A stretch of 64,000 bases of DNA from an uncultured Bacteroidales bacterium. Its GTDB lineage: Bacteria > Bacteroidota > Bacteroidia > Bacteroidales > FEN-979. A program made the translations under genes and the position numbers. Each line of letters opens with the position of its first letter. Positions within the stretch are counted from its first letter, which is position 1. Where the stretch lies: assembly GCA_903903985.1 (NCBI GenBank), contig CAIVAT010000187.1:1-64000 (forward strand), read 5' to 3'. Positions 1 to 6,375 of the stretch are shown here, in pieces. Below the pieces are notes generated by a model. The model did no database searches, was not told the origin of the DNA, and saw nothing but the letters and a program-made list of their open reading frames with translations.

Positions 1-55
1 CCAGGTTGGCAATGATCTTTTCAGTAATCGCAGCATAAACTTCAGCATTGTTCAT
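1..55 (-). CDS. ArdC-family antirestriction protein, N-terminus only (partial)
   Basis: The reading frame starts at the ATG on the minus strand at 55 and leaves the left edge after 18 codons (MNNAEVYAAITEKIIANL). The pattern VY..IT.KII..L matches the start of ArdC/DUF1738 proteins. These pair an ssDNA-binding N-terminal domain with a zincin-like C-terminal domain and protect incoming mobile DNA from restriction. Only the first helix is visible, so the family call rests on a short match and on the setting: a conserved leader directly upstream, with radC and an SSB-tailed protein nearby. The rest of the gene lies outside the window. Confidence 0.5.
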   Translation of the reverse strand, partial: MNNAEVYAAITEKIIANL

Positions 56-60
56 TTTTA

Positions 61-292
61 ATGCCCCTGCCCCGGGGACTTGTTTTGGCATCTGGCTCGC
101 CGGTTGGAATTTCTATTGCTCAAGCAATAACCGGATCGGGCGAATAAGGTCAAGGGTGTTGGTCAGATTCTAATTTGAATCTGAAAACATGAAACTTAGC
201 CCTTGACAGTTTCGGGCAGATGTATCGTGAACCAGTTTTGATTTGATATAGGTAACTTTAGGAAATTCCAAGTTAGAGACTCCTAAAACCTG
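61..292 (-). promoter_or_regulatory. Conserved structured leader, copy 1 (upstream of the ArdC-like gene)
   Basis: This is one of three related leaders; the others are at 5596-5818 and 6085-6262. Read on the minus strand it contains a long hairpin whose outer stem is GTCAAGGG (200-207) with CCCTTGAC (149-156). The inner stem is TCAGATTC with GAATCTGA around a 6-nt loop (163-184). A second stem-loop follows, with CCGGTT (100-105) pairing with AACCGG (128-133). A GC-rich block (CCCCGGGGCAGGGGC) lies just before the start codon. Differences between copies preserve pairing: the AAGAG/CTCTT segment of copy 2 is AAGGG/CCCTT here, and CCGGTA/TACCGG of copy 2 is CCGGTT/AACCGG here. It could act as a cis-regulatory RNA or as a single-stranded-DNA promoter. 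No ligand or factor can be assigned. Confidence 0.75.
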
Positions 293-322
293 ATCAACTC
301 AAATGGGTTTTCTTTTGGCCAA

Positions 323-357
323 GCTTTTTCTTTGCCCCGAGCCATCAAAGAAAAAGC
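323..357. repeat. Perfect 12-bp palindrome, copy A
   Basis: GCTTTTTCTTTG (323-334) and CAAAGAAAAAGC (346-357) form a perfect 12-bp stem. The same palindrome with the same arms recurs at 6341-6375. In both places it lies a short distance upstream, on the minus strand, of a leader copy, so it seems to belong to the repeated module. It may insulate the leader from upstream transcription, or it may be a dispersed palindromic repeat. Confidence 0.7.
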
Positions 358-377
358 GGGACCAGGGAAGTTGTGAC

Positions 378-406
378 AAAAAAAAGAGCCCTGGTTTCAG
401 GACTCT
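378..406 (-). terminator. Rho-independent terminator of the SSB-tailed gene
   Basis: On the minus strand, AGAGTCCTG and CAGGGCTCT (one mismatch) form a 9-bp stem around a 4-nt loop. An 8-nt T-run follows, 20 bp past the stop codon of the gene at 426-746. Confidence 0.85.
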
Positions 407-425
407 TTCTTGGAAGAGAGAGTGA

Positions 426-746
426 TTAGAAGGGAATTTCGTCGGTCGGATCCGGTTTCAGTGCAGGTGTTGAAGTTTTCTTTGTTTTGAGCGATTTCTT
501 TGAAGGTGCCAGTGGTTCAGCTACTGTGGATGTTTCTTCTTCCACCAGTTTGTTTACATAAACTGTGTGGGTGTTTTTAAACTGATCCGGTTCTTTCATT
601 TTGGCTACTTCAAAAGATAAGTACTGTTCTCCTTTGAATTCGTGGGTGAGTTCTGTAATGGCCGCTAAGTTAAAGCTAACTTTGATGATGTCCAGATTCG
701 CAACAATTTTACCTTTTCCGATGTAGATTTTCGTGTAAGTTTTCAT
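426..746 (-). CDS. Small mobile-element protein with SSB-like acidic C-terminal tail
   Basis: This is a 106-residue protein. The start MKTYTKIYIG at 746 was chosen over the longer ORF because the conserved GKGK..N..I..V fold begins there. Residues 1-70 look like a compact beta-rich domain (IYIGKGKIVANLDIIKVS, THTVYV). A low-complexity Ser/Thr/Lys linker follows, and the protein ends DPTDEIPF. That tail resembles the D-D-I-P-F tip with which single-stranded DNA-binding proteins recruit partner proteins. The N-terminus is not a recognisable canonical OB-fold SSB sequence. Proteins of this shape are familiar from Bacteroidota mobile elements near radC and ardC. I infer a DNA-processing accessory role. 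It has its own terminator and no copy of the structured leader. Confidence 0.7.
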   Translation of the reverse strand: MKTYTKIYIGKGKIVANLDIIKVSFNLAAITELTHEFKGEQYLSFEVAKMKEPDQFKNTHTVYVNKLVEEETSTVAEPLAPSKKSLKTKKTSTPALKPDPTDEIPF

Positions 747-1058
747 GACTGAGTTTTTTAGGGTTAAATTATATGCAAGTGTCATTAAGCTCACGGAGGG
801 GCACTCAAGGAGGAACTGGAATACCGGAGACTTACCCTAGGATATGCCGGGAAAATCCTTGAATGAGAGGAACTGTACCCTGGAATGAGGTAATAACTTA
901 GCATAGAATTAATACCTGAACTCTGTCAAATAAACAGTGGAAATGCACTAGAAAGGTAGAATTGCGAATAAATCAAGAAAGTCGATTGAAAACTGAAGGG
1001 ATAAAGAACTCCTTCTCCAGCGCGCCTGAGCATTGTGCATACTGAAAAGTGGAATTGT
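747..1058. other. Intergenic stretch, no gene seen
   Basis: This 312-bp gap between the SSB-tailed gene and the HExxH gene contains no plausible ORF. The minus strand has a TTGACA-like hexamer inside a weak inverted repeat around 930-945, and several AGGAA/GGAATG stretches. It must hold the promoter for the gene at 426-746, but no convincing TTTG/TAnnTTTG pair was found. Confidence 0.4.
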
Positions 1059-1760
1059 TTAAAAATATTTTCTATTTTTCGTAATCCATCGTTTTAGATT
1101 TTCATAGTATTTCCAAACAACAGTGTTGTAGTCATCATTTAATATATCCTTGTCCTCCAGGTTAATAGAAGTCCAATGACTAATCATTTGCATGTTGATT
1201 TGATAAAGCATTAAATCTATTTTGCTTAAATTCTTGTATTGGGTTGAATAATTTATAGTATTATTTGGATCTGCTGCCATTGCAAAAATCTTTCCAATAA
1301 ATAAATCAATGGCTTGAAAGGAAAAATTATTGCAGATTTTAAAATTCTGTTTTATCTCAATTACCTCCGTATCACTACATTTATTGTCATAATAATCAAC
1401 GATAAACTTAGTTCTATCAAATCCCATTTCCAAAAATAGAGGCAGCATTTTAATATGTTCTAAACAATTTCCAATATGCTCTATTAGCTTTTCCGAAAAG
1501 ATTGAAGATAAAATTTTGCTTTGAGAAATTTGCACTTTTAAGCTTGAGGAAATATAACACTCTTGCAACCGAAAATAAACGTGTAACATTTCATGAGTAA
1601 AGGAATCGATGCATAAGTTGCTTTTATTAATATAAAAAGTAACATCATTATTTATAGAATAAACCCCATAGTTATCATGAGAATCGTGGAATGTCACGTT
1701 ATACTTAGAATTGATTTCATCCCACAAAGTAGAATTCCGATAATCAATCAGTTCCTTCAT
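1059..1760 (-). CDS. Putative HExxH metallopeptidase-like protein (cassette cargo A)
   Basis: This is a 233-residue protein with no signal peptide and no family I can name. Residues 56-60 read HEMLH, a match to the zinc-binding HExxH motif, preceded by a short strand (VTFYINKSNLCIDSF) as in many zincins. A third zinc ligand cannot be placed with certainty. The rest is rich in Ile, Asn, Lys and Tyr, reflecting AT-rich DNA unlike the neighbouring radC. It is cytoplasmic by appearance. It lies next to an attC-like palindrome at 1785-1904, consistent with gene-cassette cargo. A toxin-like or anti-phage peptidase role is possible but unproven, and HExxH can occur by chance. Confidence 0.6.
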   Translation of the reverse strand: MKELIDYRNSTLWDEINSKYNVTFHDSHDNYGVYSINNDVTFYINKSNLCIDSFTHEMLHVYFRLQECYISSSLKVQISQSKILSSIFSEKLIEHIGNCLEHIKMLPLFLEMGFDRTKFIVDYYDNKCSDTEVIEIKQNFKICNNFSFQAIDLFIGKIFAMAADPNNTINYSTQYKNLSKIDLMLYQINMQMISHWTSINLEDKDILNDDYNTVVWKYYENLKRWITKNRKYF

Positions 1761-1784
1761 AATTTATTGAACATTACCAATACA

Positions 1785-1904
1785 CACCCACCGACAGCCG
1801 AAATGCAGTTTTCACTTGATGAAATTATTCGATATTTTACAAAGTCTGTAGGTTTGGCGATTACTATCAAAGTCAACCCACTTTTCGGTTGACAGCTCGT
1901 TAGC
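1785..1904. repeat. attC-like imperfect palindrome 1
   Basis: The stretch between cargo genes A and B folds back on itself. GACAGCCGAAA (1793-1803) pairs imperfectly with TTTCGGTTGAC (1883-1893), and the site ends in CTCGTTAGC. Its right arm shares TGAC[AG]GCTCGTT with the palindrome at 2588-2737. Size and layout suit an integron attC site, but the terminal boxes do not fit the GTTRRRY consensus exactly. Confidence 0.4.
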
Positions 1905-1926
1905 TATTGAGACAACAAACATGATA

Positions 1927-2571
1927 TCATATCTTTCTTGCTTTATTTTCCTTTTCCAGACCAATTTCTAAATAGGCAATTAGTGAGGAACAACAACCCC
2001 CAACAATTGGATTATCGAACATTACAGAGGATTCGAAAAACTTATTTTGTATCAGATTGAATAATTCATAAATTGTTTTCATCAAGACATTTACCATTCG
2101 AATTGTTGCAATTTTTATTGGATCAGCCCCTTCTTTAAGATTAAGATTGTAGTCAAAATGAGATATCAATCTATTTCTCCAATCTCTACAAAATTCTGAT
2201 TCGACAATAATCTGACAGACTTTTTTTTCAACAGTTTTTTTTAATCCTTTATCGCAAATAAATGTTGATAGGTTTTGAATAGTAATATTTTTTTTACCTG
2301 CACTTTTTGGTGGATCTGTGATACGACAAATTCCTAATAATATATTTTCCCACAGCATATTTTGTAATATCTTGAAAAAAAAGAATGGTGCTGTTTTATT
2401 CATGATTGCAATACGAGAATCACTTTCTGAATAAAGATATTTAAATTCGTTGAAGTTAAGACTGATGGAAATTACTCCATTGTATAATAAATTATACTGG
2501 GAGCCTAATTCCTTGCCTAGTTTATCGATATGCTCACTTTTAACCTGTTCTGCTGATTGATCTCTTCTCAT
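1927..2571 (-). CDS. HEPN (AbiU2-like) protein (cassette cargo B)
   Basis: This is a 214-residue, mostly helical soluble protein. Residues 132-138 read RNRLISH, matching the RNxxxxH signature of HEPN domains, within a context (FCRDWRNRLISHFD) typical of the AbiU2-type branch. The preceding aromatic-rich helix (APFFFFKILQNMLWENILLGICRI) is also typical of that group. HEPN proteins with an intact motif are often RNases in abortive infection or toxin-antitoxin modules. No MNT nucleotidyltransferase partner gene lies next to it. The DNA is AT-rich, and the gene is bounded by attC-like palindromes on both sides, suggesting cassette acquisition. An RNase-type defence role is inferred. Confidence 0.65.
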   Translation of the reverse strand: MRRDQSAEQVKSEHIDKLGKELGSQYNLLYNGVISISLNFNEFKYLYSESDSRIAIMNKTAPFFFFKILQNMLWENILLGICRITDPPKSAGKKNITIQNLSTFICDKGLKKTVEKKVCQIIVESEFCRDWRNRLISHFDYNLNLKEGADPIKIATIRMVNVLMKTIYELFNLIQNKFFESSVMFDNPIVGGCCSSLIAYLEIGLEKENKARKI

Positions 2572-2587
2572 GAATTTTGGAATTAAA

Positions 2588-2737
2588 GCTAACGCTTCAC
2601 TTAAATTAGCAGCGTGGGCATTAGCAGATTTTAAATTCGAATTTCGTCCTCAATTTAGTAGCCAGAACCAGTTCGATTAACCACGATGCCCTGCATTGTT
2701 GGCTGACGGCTCGTTGCTGCTATACTTTGTTATAGGC
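2588..2737. repeat. attC-like imperfect palindrome 2
   Basis: This is a ~150-bp palindrome between cargo genes B and C. The ends are GCTAAC (2588-2593) and GTTATAGGC (2729-2737). Inner arms are TAGCAGC (2607-2613) with GCTGCTA (2716-2722), and GGGCAT (2616-2621) with ATGCCC (2686-2691). Paired terminal boxes plus paired inner boxes separated by unpaired bases are the architecture of an integron attC site. GTTATAGGC recurs in inverse form (GCCTATAAC) at 4639-4647, beyond the other end of cargo gene C. Confidence 0.5.
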
Positions 2738-2762
2738 AGCCATATTTTACAATCGACAATAT

Positions 2763-4595
2763 TTAATCATTTTTTTTCCTCATTGAAAAATAACCTATTA
2801 TTGCACCAATAGTTCCGGCAATAAGCATTGTTATTAACAGGATAGTTCCATTATTTTTACCTGCGTTCACTCCAGTCCCTGTGGAAATACACGTACCTAT
2901 TTCATTAATTAATGCAAAAACAATTCCGATAACAAATCCAATACCTGCACCACCTAATCCTCCTAATAAACCGACGCCAACTGAAGCAGCAATATTATCA
3001 TTGTCTGCATTTATTCGCACCTTTTCAAGATACGCAAGGTGTTTATTATTATCGTCGACAAATTGTTGAACAGTGGCTTTTAAATTTATTAATACACCAA
3101 GCAAAGTGTCATTATATTTTCTTTCTTTTTGTAAGAAGTCATAAACTTTGAAGTTACCACTGTGACTTTTCGTATTATACGCCATTGCATTGAGTGGGAA
3201 ATGCCATTGTGTTTCGCTGGTTATTCTTTTTGTGAATTCATCCACAAAGGATGGTTGTATTGCAATCATCCTTCCTCCTGATTTATAGTATTGCAATGTA
3301 TTAACAGTTCCTATCATGCTGAGAATTTCATTGAAACTTTTAGCTTGGTTTGGGTTTATTAATGGTTCGCAATAGTTCCAATTATTATCTTTTTCTAGTA
3401 AATCAATAGCTTTTTTGGAAGTGAGGTAAGTATTTTTATTTACCAGTCTTTCTATTATATCTAGATAGTCAGACGCATTACTTCCTAGGATTTGCTGTTG
3501 TCTGCATTGATGTAAAAGTTGACTTGCTTTCTCTGTGGATTCCTGTTGGAGCTTTTTAAGTAAAGATTGAATACATGGCTTTGGGCATAAATCAAGGTCT
3601 GATAAGGTTTTTAATGAATAGAAACGGTCAGTGTTAATGACCTTTTCAAGAACAATTGCTGCTTGGGTTTCATTGTTATTTGCCGCAAGGGCTTTTGCTT
3701 GTGTAAAACCAGCTTCAACCATTTGCGGCACAATAATAAAACCCTTACTTGCATAGTCAGTTGCTTCATTTAATTTGCCTTGTATATAGCAACTCCGTCC
3801 AGCAAAAAGATATGATTCAGCAGCTTGGAGTTTAATTGAGTCGTTTGTCGGTACTTGCCCTGATAGATTCTTATTTAAATCACCTGTTAAATAGTTTGTC
3901 GTTACACTTGCACCTGAATTTGTCTCCGCTACTGCATACTTTGCGGCTTTTTTAAAATATTCTTCCGCTTTGTCTAATGCCAAGTGGTTGGGAGAATACA
4001 TATATATCAGACCAATTCTGTGCAAAGCGAAAAAATCTGACGGCTCAATTTTTTCAGCTTTTAATAAATTAGTTAATGAATCTTCATAAAAATCACTATC
4101 AAATATTGCGTTCTTTAAAAACTTAATGCCTTGTTCAATGTAGTATTGTCGTTCCTTTTGAATGTCTGGTATCCTCAATAGAACCGCGATATTGCCCATA
4201 AGCAGATTGGTGATTCTCTGTTGTTCAATAAGAAGTGAAAGTTTCCAATCGAGCATTGAAGCCATGTCATTGAGTTCGCTTCTTAAACCTCCAATACCAT
4301 AGGATATTTCTTGCAAATTATCTGAAAGAAGTTCAAATCCATCTTCAAAAGTTCCACAAATTACATTTGTAGATTGTTGGATAGCAGCAACTTGTTCTCT
4401 TGTGGCTGTCTTAATAGTGTCACTAATTTCTTTTGTCTGGTATGATACGATTAAAGAGAAATCTTTGGTCTGTTTTCCACTCGAATTCATAACTGATTTG
4501 GTAACATCCTCAACATACGATTGGTTTTGGATGTGTTTACTCCACTGTGATAAATAATTTTCGTCAGAGAACCGATTGTAGTAAAATGTTGACAT
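2763..4595 (-). CDS. Coiled-coil/TPR-like protein with C-terminal membrane hairpin (cassette cargo C)
   Basis: This is a 610-residue protein without a signal peptide. Residues ~30-130 look like amphipathic coiled-coil (repeated ..I...I...L.. spacing around EQVAAIQQSTNVICG). Residues ~150-330 contain TPR-like helical hairpins, for example LLKAEKIEPSDFFALHRIGLIY followed by KAEEYFKKAAKYA and SYLFAGRSCYIQGKLNEAT. Near the C-terminus two hydrophobic segments rich in Gly and small residues (GVGLLGGLGGAGIGFVIGIVFAL and ILLITMLIAGTIGAIIGYF) should span the inner membrane. The family is not recognised. Soluble scaffold plus membrane effector segment, AT-rich DNA, and attC-like inverted boxes on both sides fit a cassette-borne defence or stress protein, but function is inferred only. 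Confidence 0.65.
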   Translation of the reverse strand: MSTFYYNRFSDENYLSQWSKHIQNQSYVEDVTKSVMNSSGKQTKDFSLIVSYQTKEISDTIKTATREQVAAIQQSTNVICGTFEDGFELLSDNLQEISYGIGGLRSELNDMASMLDWKLSLLIEQQRITNLLMGNIAVLLRIPDIQKERQYYIEQGIKFLKNAIFDSDFYEDSLTNLLKAEKIEPSDFFALHRIGLIYMYSPNHLALDKAEEYFKKAAKYAVAETNSGASVTTNYLTGDLNKNLSGQVPTNDSIKLQAAESYLFAGRSCYIQGKLNEATDYASKGFIIVPQMVEAGFTQAKALAANNNETQAAIVLEKVINTDRFYSLKTLSDLDLCPKPCIQSLLKKLQQESTEKASQLLHQCRQQQILGSNASDYLDIIERLVNKNTYLTSKKAIDLLEKDNNWNYCEPLINPNQAKSFNEILSMIGTVNTLQYYKSGGRMIAIQPSFVDEFTKRITSETQWHFPLNAMAYNTKSHSGNFKVYDFLQKERKYNDTLLGVLINLKATVQQFVDDNNKHLAYLEKVRINADNDNIAASVGVGLLGGLGGAGIGFVIGIVFALINEIGTCISTGTGVNAGKNNGTILLITMLIAGTIGAIIGYFSMRKKND

Positions 4596-4638
4596 GTTAT
4601 TATTGTTTTATAATGTGGGCTGGGTCCGTCTTATGGTC

Positions 4639-4720
4639 GCCTATAACGATTGATAACTGCCATATTGCAGCTATTTTTAACTATAGATGCAACACATATT
4701 CAACGTCTAAGCAGTAAAGA
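4639..4720. repeat. attC-like half site at the outer end of cargo C
   Basis: It begins GCCTATAACGATTGATAACTGCC. The first nine bases are the exact reverse complement of GTTATAGGC at 2729-2737, on the other side of the cargo gene. AACGATTGATAACT also resembles AACGATTGAATAAACT at 23869-23884, beside lgt. No complete partner arm was found before radC, so this looks like a truncated or terminal site. Confidence 0.4.
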
Positions 4721-4819
4721 TAAATCTTAATCACAATATTTTATACACTCCTACTAATATTATTTTGAATTTTCTCTCCCAGACCGTCCATGTCAAACAA
4801 CTTTGACCATCCGAGGAAA

Positions 4820-4843
4820 AATAAAGCCCCGGTTTCCCGGGGC
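4820..4843 (-). terminator. Rho-independent terminator of radC
   Basis: On the minus strand, GCCCCGG-GAAA-CCGGGGC is followed by TTTATTTTT, seven bases past the radC stop codon. Confidence 0.9.
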
Positions 4844-4849
4844 CAAAAC

Positions 4850-5590
4850 TCATAAACACCCTTCATCAGCGAATGAATAGTAAGTATCGTTTCCAACAAT
4901 GATGTGATCCAGCACCGCTATTTCAAGCAGTTTCCCGCCATCCACGATCTTTTTTGTGATCTTGGCATCTGCTTCCGATGGTGTCGGGGTCCCCGAAGGG
5001 TGATTATGACCCAGGATGATATTGCAGGCTTGATTATCCAGGGCAAACTTCCAGATCTTCTTCGGGTCCACCACCGTTCCGGAGATACCCCCTTCTGAAA
5101 TCCTCAGCTTCTTCATGATCTTGTTTGCCCGGTTCAGGGTCAGAATCCAGAATTCCTCATACGGCAGATCCCCGATCAGGGACTGAAAGATTTCAAAGGC
5201 ATCCCGCGATGAGCTGATCTTTGTCCTGCTGGCTGCTTCTGATTCATTCCTGCGTCTTGCCAGAGAGAACATGGCAACGATAGCGAGGGCACGGCATTCC
5301 CCGATCCCTTTGATCTTCTGCAATTCCGTGTAGCCGAACTTCCAAAGGTCTGCCAGGTTATTCCCGCTGGCCATCAGCAGGGTCTTTGCGATATCCAATG
5401 CGTTTTCCCCTGAAATCCCGCTGCCTATGACCAGACTCAGCAGTTCTGCATCAGACATGCTGGAGGTTCCCTTCATCAACAGCTTGTAACTCGGCAGATC
5501 ATCCTCGGCCCAGAGCTTCATGGGAAGACCATGTTTGTAATAGGTCAGCGGATCAAGAACGGTAGGTGTGTTTAAAAATGACTTTTTCAA
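4850..5590 (-). CDS. radC: RadC-family JAB-domain DNA repair/mobile-element protein
   Basis: This 246-residue protein has the normal length for the family. Residues ~40-110 hold the helix-hairpin-helix region (MSDAELLSLVIGSG, then KIKGIGECRALAI). Residues 125-246 form the JAB/MPN domain, with the metal site HNHPSGTPTPSEAD (His195, His197, Asp208) intact. Despite its historic name, RadC has no firmly established role in repair. JAB-domain copies on plasmids, ICEs and phages are common and probably act during DNA entry. The gene stands alone between a structured leader copy (5596-5818) and a strong terminator, so it is a self-contained transcription unit like its two leader-bearing neighbours. 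Confidence 0.93.
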   Translation of the reverse strand: MKKSFLNTPTVLDPLTYYKHGLPMKLWAEDDLPSYKLLMKGTSSMSDAELLSLVIGSGISGENALDIAKTLLMASGNNLADLWKFGYTELQKIKGIGECRALAIVAMFSLARRRNESEAASRTKISSSRDAFEIFQSLIGDLPYEEFWILTLNRANKIMKKLRISEGGISGTVVDPKKIWKFALDNQACNIILGHNHPSGTPTPSEADAKITKKIVDGGKLLEIAVLDHIIVGNDTYYSFADEGCL

Positions 5591-5595
5591 TAGTT

Positions 5596-5818
5596 TGGCC
5601 CCTGCCCCGGGGACTTATTATGGCATCTAGCTCGCCGGTAAGAATTTGTGGTTTCCATACCGGATCGGTGAGAATAATGTCAAGAGTGTAGGTCAGATTC
5701 TTCTTTGAATCTGAATACATTCACATGCTCTTGACAGTTTCACAATACAATTGCCGTGAACCAGTTCAGATACGATACAGGTACCTTTATAAATTCTTAG
5801 CGGAGAGGTTCCTACAAC
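5596..5818 (-). promoter_or_regulatory. Conserved structured leader, copy 2 (upstream of radC)
   Basis: This is the best preserved copy. Outer stem: GTCAAGAG (5679-5686) with CTCTTGAC (5728-5735). Inner stem: TCAGATTC (5693-5700) with GAATCTGA (5707-5714). Second stem-loop: CTCGCCGGTA (5631-5640) with TACCGGATCGGTGAG (5658-5672), where TCGCC pairs with GGTGA through one G-U pair where copy 1 has G-C. Shared unpaired blocks are ACTGGTTCACG, ACCTGTATC and GTCCCCGGGGCAGGGGC, the last just before the radC start. See copy 1 for interpretation. Confidence 0.8.
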
Positions 5819-5842
5819 CAGACCACCGGGGAGGTACGACCA

Positions 5843-5875
5843 TAAAAAATGGCAGACAGTCTGGGACTGCCTGCC
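5843..5875 (-). terminator. Rho-independent terminator of the 56-codon ORF
   Basis: On the minus strand, GGCAGGCAGT pairs with ACTGTCTGCC (10 bp, one G-U) around a 5-nt loop, followed by ATTTTTT. It starts six bases past the stop codon of the ORF at 5882-6052 and supports that ORF being expressed. Confidence 0.88.
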
Positions 5876-5881
5876 TTGGTA

Positions 5882-6052
5882 TTAATTTTCAATTCTGAAT
5901 TGCTTCTGAAATTCTTTAAATTCCCATTCGTAAAGGGCCGATTGTTCTTCGGTCATTTCTTCAGCAAAACCTGGGTAGTAAATGTTTTCAATGTGTTGGA
6001 CAAACATCTCTTCGATGGATTGTCTGCGGGTTTCTTTCGTAAGTGCGGTCAT
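5882..6052 (-). CDS. Small acidic protein of unknown function, leader-controlled
   Basis: This is a 56-residue protein (MTALTKETRRQSIEEMFV...FRIEN). The listed ORF extends to 6205, but that part overlaps the conserved leader, so the internal ATG at 6052 is preferred. The sequence is helical and Glu-rich with several aromatic residues (ENIYYPGFAEEM, LYEWEFKEFQKQF). No family is recognised. A copy of the structured leader upstream and an immediate strong terminator downstream make a compact one-gene unit identical in plan to the radC unit. Its size and acidity would fit an anti-defence or DNA-mimic-type protein, which is speculation from size, charge and neighbours only. Confidence 0.6.
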   Translation of the reverse strand: MTALTKETRRQSIEEMFVQHIENIYYPGFAEEMTEEQSALYEWEFKEFQKQFRIEN

Positions 6053-6084
6053 GGCAGTGAGTTTTAGATTGTGAATACTTGAAA

Positions 6085-6262
6085 ATTTCTGACCGCGAAG
6101 CGTTAAACCGGATCGATTGGATGATGTCCAGGGTGTTGGTCTGATTGACTTTTCAATCTGAATACACTGAAAGCGACCATTTCTTGTCGCCCTTGACAGT
6201 TCCAAGCTGCAGCGTTATACCAGCAGGAAGCCCTGTCGATATAGGTAGCTTAGTAAGGATTT
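6085..6262 (-). promoter_or_regulatory. Conserved structured leader, copy 3
   Basis: This is a more divergent copy. Outer stem: GTCCAGGG (6126-6133) with CCCTTGAC (6190-6197), one mismatch. The inner hairpin is closed by a G-C pair where copies 1 and 2 have C-G (TCAGATTG/CAATCAGA on the minus strand), with one internal mismatch. It has an extra small stem GCGAC/GTCGC (6173-6190) not seen in the others. It keeps ACCTATATCG, AACTGTCAAGGG, CCAACA and CGATCCGGT but lacks the GC-rich block next to the start codon. Confidence 0.7.
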
Positions 6263-6340
6263 CAAGTATTATATTGTGGGGTGGGTTTTTGCTGACTTTT
6301 TACTTCAAAAAGCTGCCCGTTTGAGGTTTCTTTTTGCCAA

Positions 6341-6375
6341 GCTTTTTCTTTGCCTTCAATCATCAAAGAAAAAGC
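6341..6375. repeat. Perfect 12-bp palindrome, copy B
   Basis: GCTTTTTCTTTG (6341-6352) and CAAAGAAAAAGC (6364-6375) repeat the palindrome at 323-357, including the flanking GCCAA and CATCAAAG. It sits upstream of leader copy 3 on the minus strand. Confidence 0.7.

Noticed and set aside
6053-6205. N-terminal part of the 107-residue ORF at 5882-6205
   Set aside because: It overlaps conserved leader copy 3; the internal ATG at 6052 is the better start.
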